Positions 26,532 to 36,136 of a stretch of DNA of 64,000 bases are shown here, piece after piece. Each line of letters starts with the position of its first letter. The stretch's first letter is position 1. Position numbers and translations under genes: made by a program. The notes beneath the pieces are model-generated. The model was given only the letters and a program-made list of their open reading frames with translations, ran no database searches and was not told the DNA's origin. Source of the DNA: SBAX01 sp964646605 (GTDB lineage Bacteria > Planctomycetota > Phycisphaerae > UBA1845); assembly GCA_964646605.1 (NCBI GenBank), contig CAZYEX010000147.1, positions 1 through 64,000 of the forward strand, in the 5' to 3' direction.

Positions 26532-28379
26532 TCAGGGAGGCGCGGCGCAGCCTGGGAGGGTCCAGAGGAACCCTCGCATGAATCCCGGCATGTCAGCGGC
26601 CTCGACGATACCGCTGCCATCGGCGTCGAAGCCCACGCACCCGGGTTCGACGGGGTCGGCCTGGGAAGCACCCATGCAACGTTGGAACGCGGCGAAGTCG
26701 CGCAATCCGCGCGAGAGGGTCATACGGGCGGGCGAACTCTCGAGCGGATACTCGATGGCAACCCGGTGATCGGCGGGCAGGTCCTCGAAAAGGGACTCGA
26801 CTCCGTCGGGCCAGACGACACGGAGTGAGTCAGCCTTGGTCGCGCTGCCCAGACCGAAATGCTGGACGAAGGGACGACCGGCCATGTAACTGCCGCCGCC
26901 GAGGACCTCGCGCATGTGGGTGGTTTCGGCAAGCGTCAAGTACACGCGGGCCCCGACCGCGTTGGCGTTGAATCCGCAGGACCCGATCAGGTGAACATCG
27001 AGATAGCGGCCCTTGGGCGTGGTGCGATTGTCGAGTAAGACCGTTTCCTCGTAGATGCTGGTAACGAGAAAATCCTGGTCGCCGTCGAGGTCGAAATCGA
27101 AGGCGACCGCGGCCCGGGCATCGCCGACGAAGTCGGCCCCGCACCCGACGGCCCGCGTGAAATGCCCGGTTCCGTCGTTGATGAACAGCACCTCCGGCGT
27201 GTTCACCAACCCGTCGCTGACGCCCTTCAGGAACTCGTCGAAACCGTTGACCGCGTAAAGGTCGAGGTCGGCATCGTTGTCCACGTCGACGAATTCGGTT
27301 CCCCAGCCCCAATAGGTATCGTGGACGCCGCGCATCTGGGCCTGGTCCACGAAGGAGAGGGTCTGCGTTTCCATCAACTGGTTGATCAACAGGGTGTTGT
27401 ACTGCGTGGTGCCGACGATGCCGTCTGCGTCGGTAATGTTGGTGCTGTAGACGTCGAGGTCGCCGTCGTTGTCGAAGTCGATGACGCTGATCCCCATATC
27501 ATTTCCAGTGTGAGTAGCGCCGACGGCGAGCGAGTCGTCGACGAAGATTCCGTTGTCGTTGCGATAGTACTTGTCCGAGGTGTGATCGACGGCGACATAG
27601 AGGTCCCCGTCGCCGTCGTTGTCGAAGTCGGCGAAGACGCAGGAGAAGCTGTCGCGGCTGAGCACGCCCAAGCCCACGTCGAGCGTAACGTCGTCGAACT
27701 TGAAGTTTCCGAGATTCCGGAAGAGCCGGTTGTAGCCCGGAAAACCAGGACACCCCGAGCCGGCGTCGAAAACCCATAGGCCACAGTACACGTCGAGCAG
27801 TCCGTCGCCGTCATAGTCGCCGACGCAGGCGCCGCCACGGAGGTACCCGATGGGGTCGAACCCGGAGTTCGCGGTCACGTCGACGAACGCCCCATGATCG
27901 TTGCGGAAAACCTTGCTGGTCGGATGAATCGCCTCGGGTTCGTCGTCGTTGAACAGGAGCAGGTCCTGCCAGCCGTCGTTGTCGAGGTCCACGAACTGCG
28001 CGTGCCGCCCGAATCCGTAATCGTTCAGACCAAGCGGGATGGAAACGTCGGTGAACACGCGCTGACCGGCCACGATGTCGTTGCGGTAGAAGGTGTTGGG
28101 AACGCCCATCTGGGTGGTCAGGTAGATGTCGAAATCGCCGTCATGGTCGTAGTCCCCCACCCCCACACCGTTGCCCATGGCCGCCTGCATGGCGTGCATC
28201 ATCCAAGCCGGGCGCGAACATTGGGTGGCGGCGGAATCGAACGTGGATCCGTAGGGGTTCTCGTGGATCAGGTTGCAGGTCTGGCCGACGTTGACGAAGT
28301 TGACCTCCCCGGTCGTGAGGGCGGCCCATGCGAGCGACATCGATGCGGCCCCTGCGCGTAGACAGCCGCTCGATTTCAT
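26532..28379 (-). CDS. Secreted FG-GAP/ASPIC-UnbV beta-propeller protein with dockerin-like tail
   Basis: The 615-residue exported protein starts with a hydrophobic segment (CLRAGAASMSLAWAALTTG). It contains at least six FG-GAP/VCBS blades with calcium-type DxDxDG motifs (DYDHDGDFD, DLDNDGWQD, DYDGDGLLD, DFDNDGDGD, DFDNDGDLD, DVDNDADLD, DFDLDGDQD) over residues about 75-420. An ASPIC/UnbV module follows (about 460-550; GRYLDVHL, LRVVWPDGVESLFEDL). The C-terminus (FAAFQRCMGAS...VGFDADGSGIVEAADM) is the planctomycete dockerin-like element. It is probably a surface or extracellular adhesin or scaffold. The start at 28379 has GAGGG about eight bases upstream. It is divergent from the methyltransferase gene. 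Confidence 0.88.
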   Translation of the reverse strand: MKSSGCLRAGAASMSLAWAALTTGEVNFVNVGQTCNLIHENPYGSTFDSAATQCSRPAWMMHAMQAAMGNGVGVGDYDHDGDFDIYLTTQMGVPNTFYRNDIVAGQRVFTDVSIPLGLNDYGFGRHAQFVDLDNDGWQDLLLFNDDEPEAIHPTSKVFRNDHGAFVDVTANSGFDPIGYLRGGACVGDYDGDGLLDVYCGLWVFDAGSGCPGFPGYNRLFRNLGNFKFDDVTLDVGLGVLSRDSFSCVFADFDNDGDGDLYVAVDHTSDKYYRNDNGIFVDDSLAVGATHTGNDMGISVIDFDNDGDLDVYSTNITDADGIVGTTQYNTLLINQLMETQTLSFVDQAQMRGVHDTYWGWGTEFVDVDNDADLDLYAVNGFDEFLKGVSDGLVNTPEVLFINDGTGHFTRAVGCGADFVGDARAAVAFDFDLDGDQDFLVTSIYEETVLLDNRTTPKGRYLDVHLIGSCGFNANAVGARVYLTLAETTHMREVLGGGSYMAGRPFVQHFGLGSATKADSLRVVWPDGVESLFEDLPADHRVAIEYPLESSPARMTLSRGLRDFAAFQRCMGASQADPVEPGCVGFDADGSGIVEAADMPGFMRGFLWTLPGCAAPP

Positions 28380-28392
28380 CGAATTGCCCTCT

Positions 28393-28412
28393 ACCCCGTT
28401 TAGAAACGGGGT
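28393..28412. promoter_or_regulatory. Perfect 9-bp hairpin in a divergent promoter region
   Basis: ACCCCGTTT and AAACGGGGT (28393-28401, 28404-28412) with a two-base loop, 14 bases upstream of the FG-GAP protein start and about 135 bases before the divergent methyltransferase gene. It could be an operator or part of a 5' leader. Confidence 0.4.
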
Positions 28413-28545
28413 CCCTTACCGCAAACGCTCGCGGCGCCCAAGAAACCAGGAACCTGTCGCGGGTTAGACCATTCTACGCGGCGCAGGTAAGCACTGCAAG
28501 AACGAAGTCCCCGCGTCCAATAAACCGCTGCCGGAGGATGCCCCC

Positions 28546-29472
28546 GTGAAGTTGTGCTGCATCGCGCGGGGCGTTACTGTTAGCCTTCTTGCATTGCCGG
28601 GGCTGGTGTGCGGCCTTGGGGCGCGTCCCGTCGGCGATTGGGAGGTTCACGGACTCGTGCGTCAACCCTGGTTTCGCAGGCTGATCGTCAACGCCCTCGC
28701 GGCTCCGCGAATGAAGGCTCGCATCTGGAAGCACTGGTACCGCTATTTTGACCGGCGGGTCGAATCCCGCGGTTTGCGGTTTATGAACTACGGGCTCCAT
28801 TTGCCCGAGGCCGAGCGCCCGCCGCTCGATCCGCAGGACGAGGACGACCGGGGGTCTATTCAGCTTTACCACCAAGTTCTGTCCGCCGTCGACCTGCGAA
28901 ACGCCCGCGTATTGGAGGTGAGCAGCGGCCGCGGCGGAGGCGCGGACTACTTGTCCCGGTACTTCCAGACCAAGGAAATCGTGGCCTTGGATCGAACCGA
29001 ATCCGCGCTGCAGTTCTCCATCCGATCGAGGCGCGGGCAAGGACTACGTTTCCTTTGCGGAGACGCATTGGCCCTGCCGCTACGCGACGAATCGTTTGAC
29101 GCCGTGGTGAACGTCGAGGCCTCGCATTGCTATCCCGACCTGGCGGGTTTCCTCTCCGAAGTCCGCCGCGTGTTGAGGCCCGGCGGACATTTTCTCTATG
29201 CGGATTTCCGGCGCGAACAGGCCTGCGAGGCGTGGCGGGAGTGCCTTCTGGGGAGCGGATTGACGCTCGTGGCCGAGGAGGAACTCACCGATCGGGTGGT
29301 TCAGGCCCTGGCGGGCAGTCACGATCGCAAGGTGTCGCTGATCCGGGAGATCGCCCCGCGAGCGCTTCGCCGGACCTTTTCCCAATTCGCGGGAACCAAG
29401 GGGTCGGTGATGTTCCGCGCCTTCGAGAACGGTCGGGCACACTACGTCCGCTTTGTCTTGCGAAAAGCTTAG
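28546..29472 (+). CDS. SAM-dependent methyltransferase
   Basis: The 308-residue product has a class I methyltransferase core from about residue 120: VLEVSSGRGGGADYLSRYF (SAM-binding loop), IVALDRTESAL (acidic end of strand 2), FLCGDALALPLRDESFDAVVNVEASHCY and the VLRPGGHFLYADF segment. The pattern is that of methyltransferases acting on lipid or polyketide hydroxyls (phthiotriol/demethylmenaquinone-like group), which is only suggestive. The GTG at 28546 is chosen for GGAGG seven to eight bases upstream; a hydrophobic stretch (VSLLALPGLVCGLG) follows and may anchor it at the membrane. It converges on the alpha/beta hydrolase gene. Confidence 0.85.
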   Translation: MKLCCIARGVTVSLLALPGLVCGLGARPVGDWEVHGLVRQPWFRRLIVNALAAPRMKARIWKHWYRYFDRRVESRGLRFMNYGLHLPEAERPPLDPQDEDDRGSIQLYHQVLSAVDLRNARVLEVSSGRGGGADYLSRYFQTKEIVALDRTESALQFSIRSRRGQGLRFLCGDALALPLRDESFDAVVNVEASHCYPDLAGFLSEVRRVLRPGGHFLYADFRREQACEAWRECLLGSGLTLVAEEELTDRVVQALAGSHDRKVSLIREIAPRALRRTFSQFAGTKGSVMFRAFENGRAHYVRFVLRKA

Positions 29473-29503
29473 CCTATCCCGTAAGCCTCCCATCGCGGTC
29501 CGG

Positions 29504-30586
29504 TTACGGGCCGGACGGGGCCACTTCCAGGGGCGTGACCGGAACCCCGTCGGAATAGACGCCCATGAACCGCTGCTCGGCTGTTCCGCCGAAGGCGTAC
29601 CGACGGTTCTCGCCGCGAAAAGCGGTATCGAGCAAGGCGTCGAGAAGCTTCCAGTAGCCATAATAATCCAGTGCATCGGGGGCAAAGCGGTCGGCTTGAC
29701 GCTGTCGCATTCGCCGGCGGAATGGTCCGCTGCGCTGCGTCGGTTCGTCGGGCGCTTCGTCGCCGGCCGAACGCGCGTCGGGCGGGAACGAACCATCCGA
29801 GGCCAGAGGGGCGAGGTGGTCGGCGGTCAACGGCTCATCGCCGCGATCGTCGGAGCGAATGGTGATAAGCGCGACGTTCTCCGGCGGCAGGCGTCCAAGG
29901 GAGGCGCGGATGGCCTGGGCTCCGCGGTCCGCCACGGTGCGATCCGCGTCGCCGACCACCAGCACGACAAGCGTATCGGTGGGCAACCCATCCAGGGGTC
30001 CGACTTGCAGGCGAGAGTCGCCGCCGGGATGGACGGCCATCAGGATCGCAGGCGGGGGCAGCCCCTGATCGGCGTAGGCCGCCGCGAGTTTGGCGCTGAT
30101 GAGCCCTCCCAGGGAATGACCGACCCAGGCGATGCGACCGGTCCGCGGGCGTACCGGCCCGGACGCGAGCAGACGGGCGAAGGCGTCCTGGACGGATTGC
30201 AGCGCCGCGGGGACCATTTGCTCCGCCGGGGTGAAGCTCGTCGCCTGGTAGGTCGGAAAGACAACGATGTGTCCTTTTCGGACGATGTGCTGAATCCAGG
30301 CGCCGTACAACCGGGGGTTGGTCCCGCCCCAGCCGTGGAGGAAGACAACGAAGGGGGCTTCGTCGGGCCGGGGTTCGCTGGGCGTAAAGATCCAATACTC
30401 GGCGGCGCCCTCGCCGAAGCGTTGCGTCTCCACGGCCTTGTGCCGGTAGTCGGACCCGCCCGGGCCCGCGCTGGGCTGACCCGGCGGGACGATAAAACCC
30501 ACGCCGCGGCAGCCGAGCCATAAGCAAAGTGCCCCGCCGGTGGCAAGGTAAACCGTCCGGATACGTCGTCCGTTGGCTGATCTCAT
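29504..30586 (-). CDS. Exported alpha/beta hydrolase (lipase/esterase-like), paralogue 1
   Basis: The 360-residue product has a signal sequence ending in a lipobox-like LWLGC (Cys26), so it is probably a lipoprotein. The hydrolase core shows the oxyanion HGWGG, the nucleophile GHSLGG (Ser158) and a later DDRGDEPLTADH region where the acid and His would fall. It resembles the dienelactone hydrolase/PAF-acetylhydrolase-like group of cutinase-type esterases. It shares a distinctive C-terminus (ALDYYGYWKLLDALLDTAF, then a GVYSDGVPVTP motif) with the hydrolase at 38290-39348, so the two are paralogues. GGAG lies about eight bases upstream of the ATG. The substrate is unknown; lipid or polyester is plausible. 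Confidence 0.85.
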   Translation of the reverse strand: MRSANGRRIRTVYLATGGALCLWLGCRGVGFIVPPGQPSAGPGGSDYRHKAVETQRFGEGAAEYWIFTPSEPRPDEAPFVVFLHGWGGTNPRLYGAWIQHIVRKGHIVVFPTYQATSFTPAEQMVPAALQSVQDAFARLLASGPVRPRTGRIAWVGHSLGGLISAKLAAAYADQGLPPPAILMAVHPGGDSRLQVGPLDGLPTDTLVVLVVGDADRTVADRGAQAIRASLGRLPPENVALITIRSDDRGDEPLTADHLAPLASDGSFPPDARSAGDEAPDEPTQRSGPFRRRMRQRQADRFAPDALDYYGYWKLLDALLDTAFRGENRRYAFGGTAEQRFMGVYSDGVPVTPLEVAPSGP

Positions 30587-30730
30587 CGGAGAAACTCCCG
30601 CACCCTTGGATTATAGGCTTCGGCCGGGACGTCCGCCCTCCTCACGGTCAGACGCCGCTTGACTCCGATCCTGATGATTTCAACAATTCGTACGGCAACC
30701 CTTCGACGGGGGGATGAAAGGGGGAAACGC

Positions 30731-30919
30731 ATGAAAAACCTGAAAAATCGTGTCGTCTCGTTACTGGTCGAAGAGGACGGTCCCACAGCCACGGAGTACG
30801 CCGTGATGCTGGCGCTCATTATCATGGTCTGTCTGGGCGCGATTAGTGGTATCGGGAACACCGTCTCGAACATCTTCACCAACGTGGACTCGGGGCTGCC
30901 TACGGGCACGTCGTCCTGA
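30731..30919 (+). CDS. Flp/Fap-type pilin
   Basis: The 62-residue product is a type IVb Flp prepilin: a short basic leader (MKNLKNRVVSLLVEEDG) with the processing motif G-x4-EY (GPTATEY), then a hydrophobic helix (AVMLALIIMVCLGAISGIG). Flp pilins build thin adhesive Tad pili after cleavage by a TadV-type peptidase. The ATG at 30731 is preceded by GGGGG at good spacing; the frame opening at 30659 is not used. No tad assembly genes are in the window, so this is an orphan pilin here. A bidirectional terminator follows. Confidence 0.92.
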   Translation: MKNLKNRVVSLLVEEDGPTATEYAVMLALIIMVCLGAISGIGNTVSNIFTNVDSGLPTGTSS

Positions 30920-30957
30920 CGTCCGACGGTTCGCGGTCCGCAATCCGAGCGCGAAAT

Positions 30958-30998
30958 CAGGCAGGGAGGTCGGACGGTTCCGACCCCCCTGCCTGTTT
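30958..30998. terminator. Bidirectional terminator between convergent genes
   Basis: A 16-bp stem with one mismatch: arms 30958-30973 and 30980-30995, loop 30974-30979, then TTT. It separates the pilin gene (ends 30919) and the large secreted protein gene (ends 31024). Reading on the minus strand, the arm is followed by ATTT, so it may work both ways. Confidence 0.75.
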
Positions 30999-31023
30999 GC
31001 ATGCGCTTGGCCAGCCGCAGCGA

Positions 31024-34000
31024 CTAGTCGTCGCAGAGCTTCTCCTTCTCTTCGTCTCCGCCGTCGCCACCCGAATCGCAGGCTCCGGTGCTTTCGGAGA
31101 TCTTCGCTTCGAGCTTCTTGCACACCTTGTCAGCGATCAGCGTGCCCAGCCCCTGACTTCGCAGATCGCCGGTGATGACCAGGTAATCCGCGAAATCCAA
31201 GTCGCAAACCGCGCCGTTGGTGCAGTTCGACACCGTCAGCAAGGCCGGATTCAGGAACTGAACCACGCCGTTGAAGTCGTTTCCGCAGGACTGGAACGGG
31301 GGAACGCTTTCGCAGAACTTGCGTTCCATTCCCTTGCGGGCGTCGTTCTCAGTGGCTTCCTTGTTCATGAAGTCGAGGTCGGAAGTCTCCTCGGGCCCGC
31401 CGCACTGCTCGCCCTGATCGGGAAGGACCACGCCCGGCGCCGGCTCCACGATCCCGACGAGCTCGAAGTCGAGTTGCGGGCGAAGCTGTCCCTCGACCGT
31501 TTCGTTGTGGACCCCGATGGCGAACTGAATGTTCAGGTCGATGCACGTTGACCAGAGCACGCAGTCCACGTTCGAGGCCAGTGACTCAAGGCCGCAATCC
31601 GGCACGGAAGCGAAGTCGAGCTGGTCGAGCTCCCCGTCGTCGCACGGCACGTTCGGCTCGCACGGCTCGTTCTCGTCACAACTTCCGTCGCCCAGGCTCA
31701 GCCCGTTGATGGTGTTGTTGCCGTCGCGGTTGGCGATGAGCGCCGCACGCATCTCGCCGCTGCGGAAGATGATGTCGGCCTTGTCCGGGGTGGACGGGTC
31801 ATCGACCAGGTAGAACGACGGCGGGCTGTCCAACCGGGCGTGCAGCGCGATATCCGTGTTGGCGTTGATCTTGCGGTCCCGCGCCCTTCGAGCGGCGCGG
31901 ATGCAGACGCCGCGGACGCAATCCGCATCATCGTCCGACAAGCAACCGATGCATTCCTCCCGACAGTCGTTGCTGAGGTTGCAGGCGACGCCGGGCGTCG
32001 GCCCGCCGGCGCAGGTCTTCACGCAGGTGCCCCCGACCCCGCAGCCGATGTCCGCCACGCAGGACTCTCCATTGTGAATGGCGTTGCCGTTGCAAATGCC
32101 GTTGCACGTTCCGGGGCAGTCATTGTCCAACGTGCAAGTCTGGGCACCGGCGCCTCCGCCGCAGGTGCGGAACGGGAACGCGGTCAGGCAGGCGGCGCAA
32201 CGATCCTGACTGTCGAAGTCGCTCGGATTGTTGCACTGCGTCGTACCAATGCACCGTGCCCGTCGGCGGTCGGACGTGGCGTCTCCCGTGATCGTGGTGC
32301 AATCCGGGAAATACTCGCCGAGATCGAGCACCTTCGTGAAGCTCGATTTGAACTTGCCGGACTGATACATGCCCGCCAAGAGCTGGTTCCAGAAGTCGTC
32401 GGAGATCGCCACCGAAATGCTGCGGAAGTTCTCCGTGCCCGGTGAACCCGGCAGGCACGCCGGCGCCTCGGTCATGAGGGAACCGGGGATGGGGTCCGCC
32501 TGTGGATCGATCAACGTCGGCGAGACCGTCACGCCCATGACCAAGGCGATGCCCTGGGGAGTGATCTCCACGATGTCGATGGTGTGCTCCAGACCGACGT
32601 CGAAGTCGCTGCCCAGATCCTCCTTACACATGGTCTGATCGTCGGATTTTTCCTGCATACCGTCCTTCTTGGCGATCTCCTTGACGAACGGGCACAGGTC
32701 GATGCCCTTATGGTCGGCGATAAATCCGATGATATCGGCGAGTCCGTTGAAGATCACCCTTGGGATGGCGCTCAGGCCAAAGGTGAGCACGTCGATCAGG
32801 GTGCCGATGCTGAACAGACCGCAGCCGGTCTCAATCGCGTCGCCCAAGCCGTCGACGTCGACGTTCTCGTCTCCGCCGGGGAAGAAGCGCAACAGGAACG
32901 TACCGTCCTGCTGCAGGATGTTCGCCTCCGTGATTTCGATTTCGACGGCGATATTGGGAATCGTCATCGTCGAGTTGAAGCCCACCTTGGTGCGGGCCAC
33001 GCAAAAGAACCCGCATCCGCCGGTGCAGCACTCACCGTGCCCGCTGATGTGCATGGCAAACTCGGGGATCTCGAACCGCAGTCTCACGAGGCCCTCTTCC
33101 GGCGTGACGCTGATGAGGAACGTGGCGGCGAACTCCTCCGGCGTTTGCAGGATCTGAGGCGAAACGCAGAAGGTAACGTCGGGGTTGCAGGTCCACCACG
33201 GCATCTCCAGCTCCTTCTCGCAGCAGAACTCATGCGGTTGGAGGAGGCAGTTGGCGAGGTTGACGCTGAATTCCTTGATGACCGTGTCGAAGAACTCCCG
33301 AAGGGCCCTGTTCCCCGTGTCGGGCACCGTCACGGTGTCGTCGAGGACAAGCGTGAACGCCTTAGGGATCTTGAAGGGATCGGCGGCCACCGTGTTGAGG
33401 TGGGCGACGACCGCTTGGGCCGCGGCCGATCCCATCGCCGCGGCCATCGAGGTGCCCGGCGCCGGAATCGCCGGACCGACCACAAAGGGAACCAGGTCGT
33501 GCGTGGTGTTGCCGCCCACGTCCGTGGCCTGTCCCACCAGTTTGTTGGGACCCGGGTCGAACGAACCCAACGTGCTTTGCGTGCCGGCGAACACCGCCGC
33601 CATGTCCGTTACCGGAACGTTCTCGTCGATGTTCATCGTCACGGTCTTGCTGTCGCCGGCGCACCCGGCGGGTCCGCCAACCACGACGGTCGGGGCCGGA
33701 AGGGTCGCCACGAATCCGTTGATCAGAACGGACTCGATGTCCTCGCCGGCACAGACCTCGCCCTGTACGTTGACGAAATCGGGCCGGAGACCGCCGTTGT
33801 CGATAATCTGGCCCGCGGTCGGCGCGGTGATATCGAGCTTGAACACCGACCACTGGGCAAGGTCCACGGCGGGGTCATAGTGATAGCAGGCGTCCGTCAA
33901 CTGCGGCGGCGGGGCCGGAATCAGGTCCCACGCCGGGGCGCCGTCCACGACGATGGCGTGACCACCGCAGCCAGTGCCGATCAGCGTCATCGTCAATGTG

Positions 34001-36063
34001 TTGGCGCTGATGTGCTCGATGGTGCCCTGGGTCAGCGGCGTCGGACTTCGGACGAATAGGTCCTTTACCGTCATGATGTTGCCGTTGACGTTGACCGGCC
34101 CGCTGAACGGACCGCCCGGCAATTGCGTAGCCGGATCAGCCACCAACTGCGGAATGATGTCCACGCAATCGATCAGGACCTGTACCGTGCGCGGATCGAC
34201 GCGGGGCATGGCAACCTGCACCAAGACCTCGTCGCCGGCCGAACCGCTAACCACGCCGCCGTTGGGCTTCAGGACTTGCAACCACGGAATGTTGGAGCAG
34301 AAGGCCTTCGCTGTGCTGGCGTCGTCACGACACGTGACTTCGAGCATCGGAACCGGTGCGAACACCTCGTGCCGCGTGAGCCCGCGGCCCGTCGTCTTGG
34401 TGGACCATTTGTAGTCCTCCGGATCGATGCGGCTCACGAGGTGCGAGCGCTCGCCCTGGCGGACGGGAAGGACGGCGAGCACGGACTCATCCGGAGCGAC
34501 CGCCTTGAGCACGGCTTCGCACGTCACCGTGCCAACCGCGCCGGTGGTGCGCCAGAATGGGATGTGCCAACCACCGCAATCGGCGCCAGGTTGGCCGCGT
34601 CCTTTTACCGTCTCTGACGCTCGGCGATCGGGCGGACCGTCGTACACCAACGAGCATTCCACATTCAGGCCGCCGGCCTGGCACTCCGGTTCCGCAATGC
34701 CGTCTTGGCTGTCGATCAGCCCGTCGCAGTCGTTGTCGAGGCCGTCCGTGCAGCTACTCCCGGCCGTTCGACGCTCGGGAGACGCAGCTCCGGGCGACAC
34801 GCTGCAGACCACGCCGGTCTTGTCTACGTTACAGACGATTGTGCCTGTGGCCTCGCATACGCCGGTGCCCACGATACAGAAATCGATCCCGACGCCCGGG
34901 AATCCTTCGTCAATCTGTCCGTTGCAGTTGTTGTCCACGCCGTCACAAAGTTCGACGGGGCTCGTGCAATTGGAGTCGGCGCAGTCCACGTCGCCATCGC
35001 AGTCGTTGTCCTTGCCGTCGCCGCAGGCCGTCTCGCTAAGTTGCTCCGGCGGGTTGGCGTTCACACTGCACACCACGGCGCCATCCGCGCCGCAAACCTT
35101 GTCGCCGGTGTTCCGACACGGCGTACCAGCCGGTCCAACGAAGCAGTCCTCGCCGAGTTCCAGGCCGTCGTCGATCAGACCGTTGAAGTCGTTGTCGAAA
35201 CCGTCGCAGCGCTCGGCCGTCCGGCATTGGACGTCCTCATGGTCCACCAACCCGTCGCAGTCGTTGTCCTGCAAGTCGAAACACATGGGATCGTGCGCCG
35301 AGTCAGCGCCGCCACCTTCCACGGCCACCTCGGGATCGCCGGGTACGGCGTCGCAGATGACGTTCCCGGTGTCGCATATCACCGTGCCGAGTTGCCGGCA
35401 CACACCGTTGCCTTCGAGGCACGGCTCACCCTGGGCGACGGACACGGGAACGCACGAGCCGCCGTTGGAGCAGCCGTCGCCGACCGCGAAGGAGTCCGGC
35501 GCGTTCGGATCGCCGTTGTCGCAAGGCCCGGTGATCGTTCCACCATCGACGCACGCTTGAATGACCTGGCTGAAGTTGTGTCGCAGAGCTGTTCCAAAGC
35601 AAATACACCCAGGGGGAGCAAGCTCCGGAGTGCGGAGGTCGCAGTCATCGTTCGTGCCGAGGCACTTGCCGCGCGTCTCGAAGCCGAAGACCGGAACCAG
35701 CGCGTTCGGGACCAGCACGACGTCGTCGTCGTCGCCATCCGTATCGCCGTCGCAATCGTTATCCTTGCCGTCGCCGCAAACTTCCGTGGCCCCGGGGTTC
35801 ACGTCGCCGTCGCCGTCGTCGCAATCGTCCGGTGTGCAGAACCCGTCGTTGTCGCCGTCGGTTTCAGGATCCGTGCATGCCACCGCGACCCCGCCGGAAG
35901 CGCGTGCCGCCGCGTCGGGACCCTTCGTAGCACGATCGGATCGCCCGCGGTCCGCGGACGCGACGCTGCTGAACGCGGCGATCACCGCGGCAACGCCGAA
36001 AAGCGTTAGGGCGCGAATGAGCGACCGTCCCATGCCCTGATCCCCAATACGTAGAGAACGCAT
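31024..36063 (-). CDS. Giant Cys-rich secreted protein with MopE-type metal-binding repeats
   Basis: The 1679-residue product has a signal peptide (SLIRALTLFGVAAVIAAFSS). The first 460 residues carry at least six MopE-like repeats of the type CGDGKDNDCDGDTD or CDGVDNNCNGQIDEG (first near residues 80-108, others near 255-460); these bind divalent metal in Methylococcus MopE and occur in many surface proteins. The centre (about 480-1250) has Ig-like stretches and a predicted structured domain. A Cys-rich knot region follows (about 1290-1420; CxxDxDC-type spacing), then an acidic tail. The ATG at 36063 has AAGGAG eight bases upstream. It is probably a cell-surface or matrix protein. The gene is adjacent to, and convergent with, the Flp pilin gene. 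Confidence 0.85.
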   Translation of the reverse strand: MRSLRIGDQGMGRSLIRALTLFGVAAVIAAFSSVASADRGRSDRATKGPDAAARASGGVAVACTDPETDGDNDGFCTPDDCDDGDGDVNPGATEVCGDGKDNDCDGDTDGDDDDVVLVPNALVPVFGFETRGKCLGTNDDCDLRTPELAPPGCICFGTALRHNFSQVIQACVDGGTITGPCDNGDPNAPDSFAVGDGCSNGGSCVPVSVAQGEPCLEGNGVCRQLGTVICDTGNVICDAVPGDPEVAVEGGGADSAHDPMCFDLQDNDCDGLVDHEDVQCRTAERCDGFDNDFNGLIDDGLELGEDCFVGPAGTPCRNTGDKVCGADGAVVCSVNANPPEQLSETACGDGKDNDCDGDVDCADSNCTSPVELCDGVDNNCNGQIDEGFPGVGIDFCIVGTGVCEATGTIVCNVDKTGVVCSVSPGAASPERRTAGSSCTDGLDNDCDGLIDSQDGIAEPECQAGGLNVECSLVYDGPPDRRASETVKGRGQPGADCGGWHIPFWRTTGAVGTVTCEAVLKAVAPDESVLAVLPVRQGERSHLVSRIDPEDYKWSTKTTGRGLTRHEVFAPVPMLEVTCRDDASTAKAFCSNIPWLQVLKPNGGVVSGSAGDEVLVQVAMPRVDPRTVQVLIDCVDIIPQLVADPATQLPGGPFSGPVNVNGNIMTVKDLFVRSPTPLTQGTIEHISANTLTMTLIGTGCGGHAIVVDGAPAWDLIPAPPPQLTDACYHYDPAVDLAQWSVFKLDITAPTAGQIIDNGGLRPDFVNVQGEVCAGEDIESVLINGFVATLPAPTVVVGGPAGCAGDSKTVTMNIDENVPVTDMAAVFAGTQSTLGSFDPGPNKLVGQATDVGGNTTHDLVPFVVGPAIPAPGTSMAAAMGSAAAQAVVAHLNTVAADPFKIPKAFTLVLDDTVTVPDTGNRALREFFDTVIKEFSVNLANCLLQPHEFCCEKELEMPWWTCNPDVTFCVSPQILQTPEEFAATFLISVTPEEGLVRLRFEIPEFAMHISGHGECCTGGCGFFCVARTKVGFNSTMTIPNIAVEIEITEANILQQDGTFLLRFFPGGDENVDVDGLGDAIETGCGLFSIGTLIDVLTFGLSAIPRVIFNGLADIIGFIADHKGIDLCPFVKEIAKKDGMQEKSDDQTMCKEDLGSDFDVGLEHTIDIVEITPQGIALVMGVTVSPTLIDPQADPIPGSLMTEAPACLPGSPGTENFRSISVAISDDFWNQLLAGMYQSGKFKSSFTKVLDLGEYFPDCTTITGDATSDRRRARCIGTTQCNNPSDFDSQDRCAACLTAFPFRTCGGGAGAQTCTLDNDCPGTCNGICNGNAIHNGESCVADIGCGVGGTCVKTCAGGPTPGVACNLSNDCREECIGCLSDDDADCVRGVCIRAARRARDRKINANTDIALHARLDSPPSFYLVDDPSTPDKADIIFRSGEMRAALIANRDGNNTINGLSLGDGSCDENEPCEPNVPCDDGELDQLDFASVPDCGLESLASNVDCVLWSTCIDLNIQFAIGVHNETVEGQLRPQLDFELVGIVEPAPGVVLPDQGEQCGGPEETSDLDFMNKEATENDARKGMERKFCESVPPFQSCGNDFNGVVQFLNPALLTVSNCTNGAVCDLDFADYLVITGDLRSQGLGTLIADKVCKKLEAKISESTGACDSGGDGGDEEKEKLCDD

Positions 36064-36136
36064 CTTTCAAGCTCCTTTTGGCTGTGAACGCCGCCGCCGG
36101 TCCGAGACCCGCGTGCGTCGTCCGTTTTCCGTTAGT

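Noticed and set aside
32584..34059. 491-residue plus-strand frame inside the MopE-like gene
   Set aside because: Antisense shadow with Arg/Gly/Val-rich composition and no motif.
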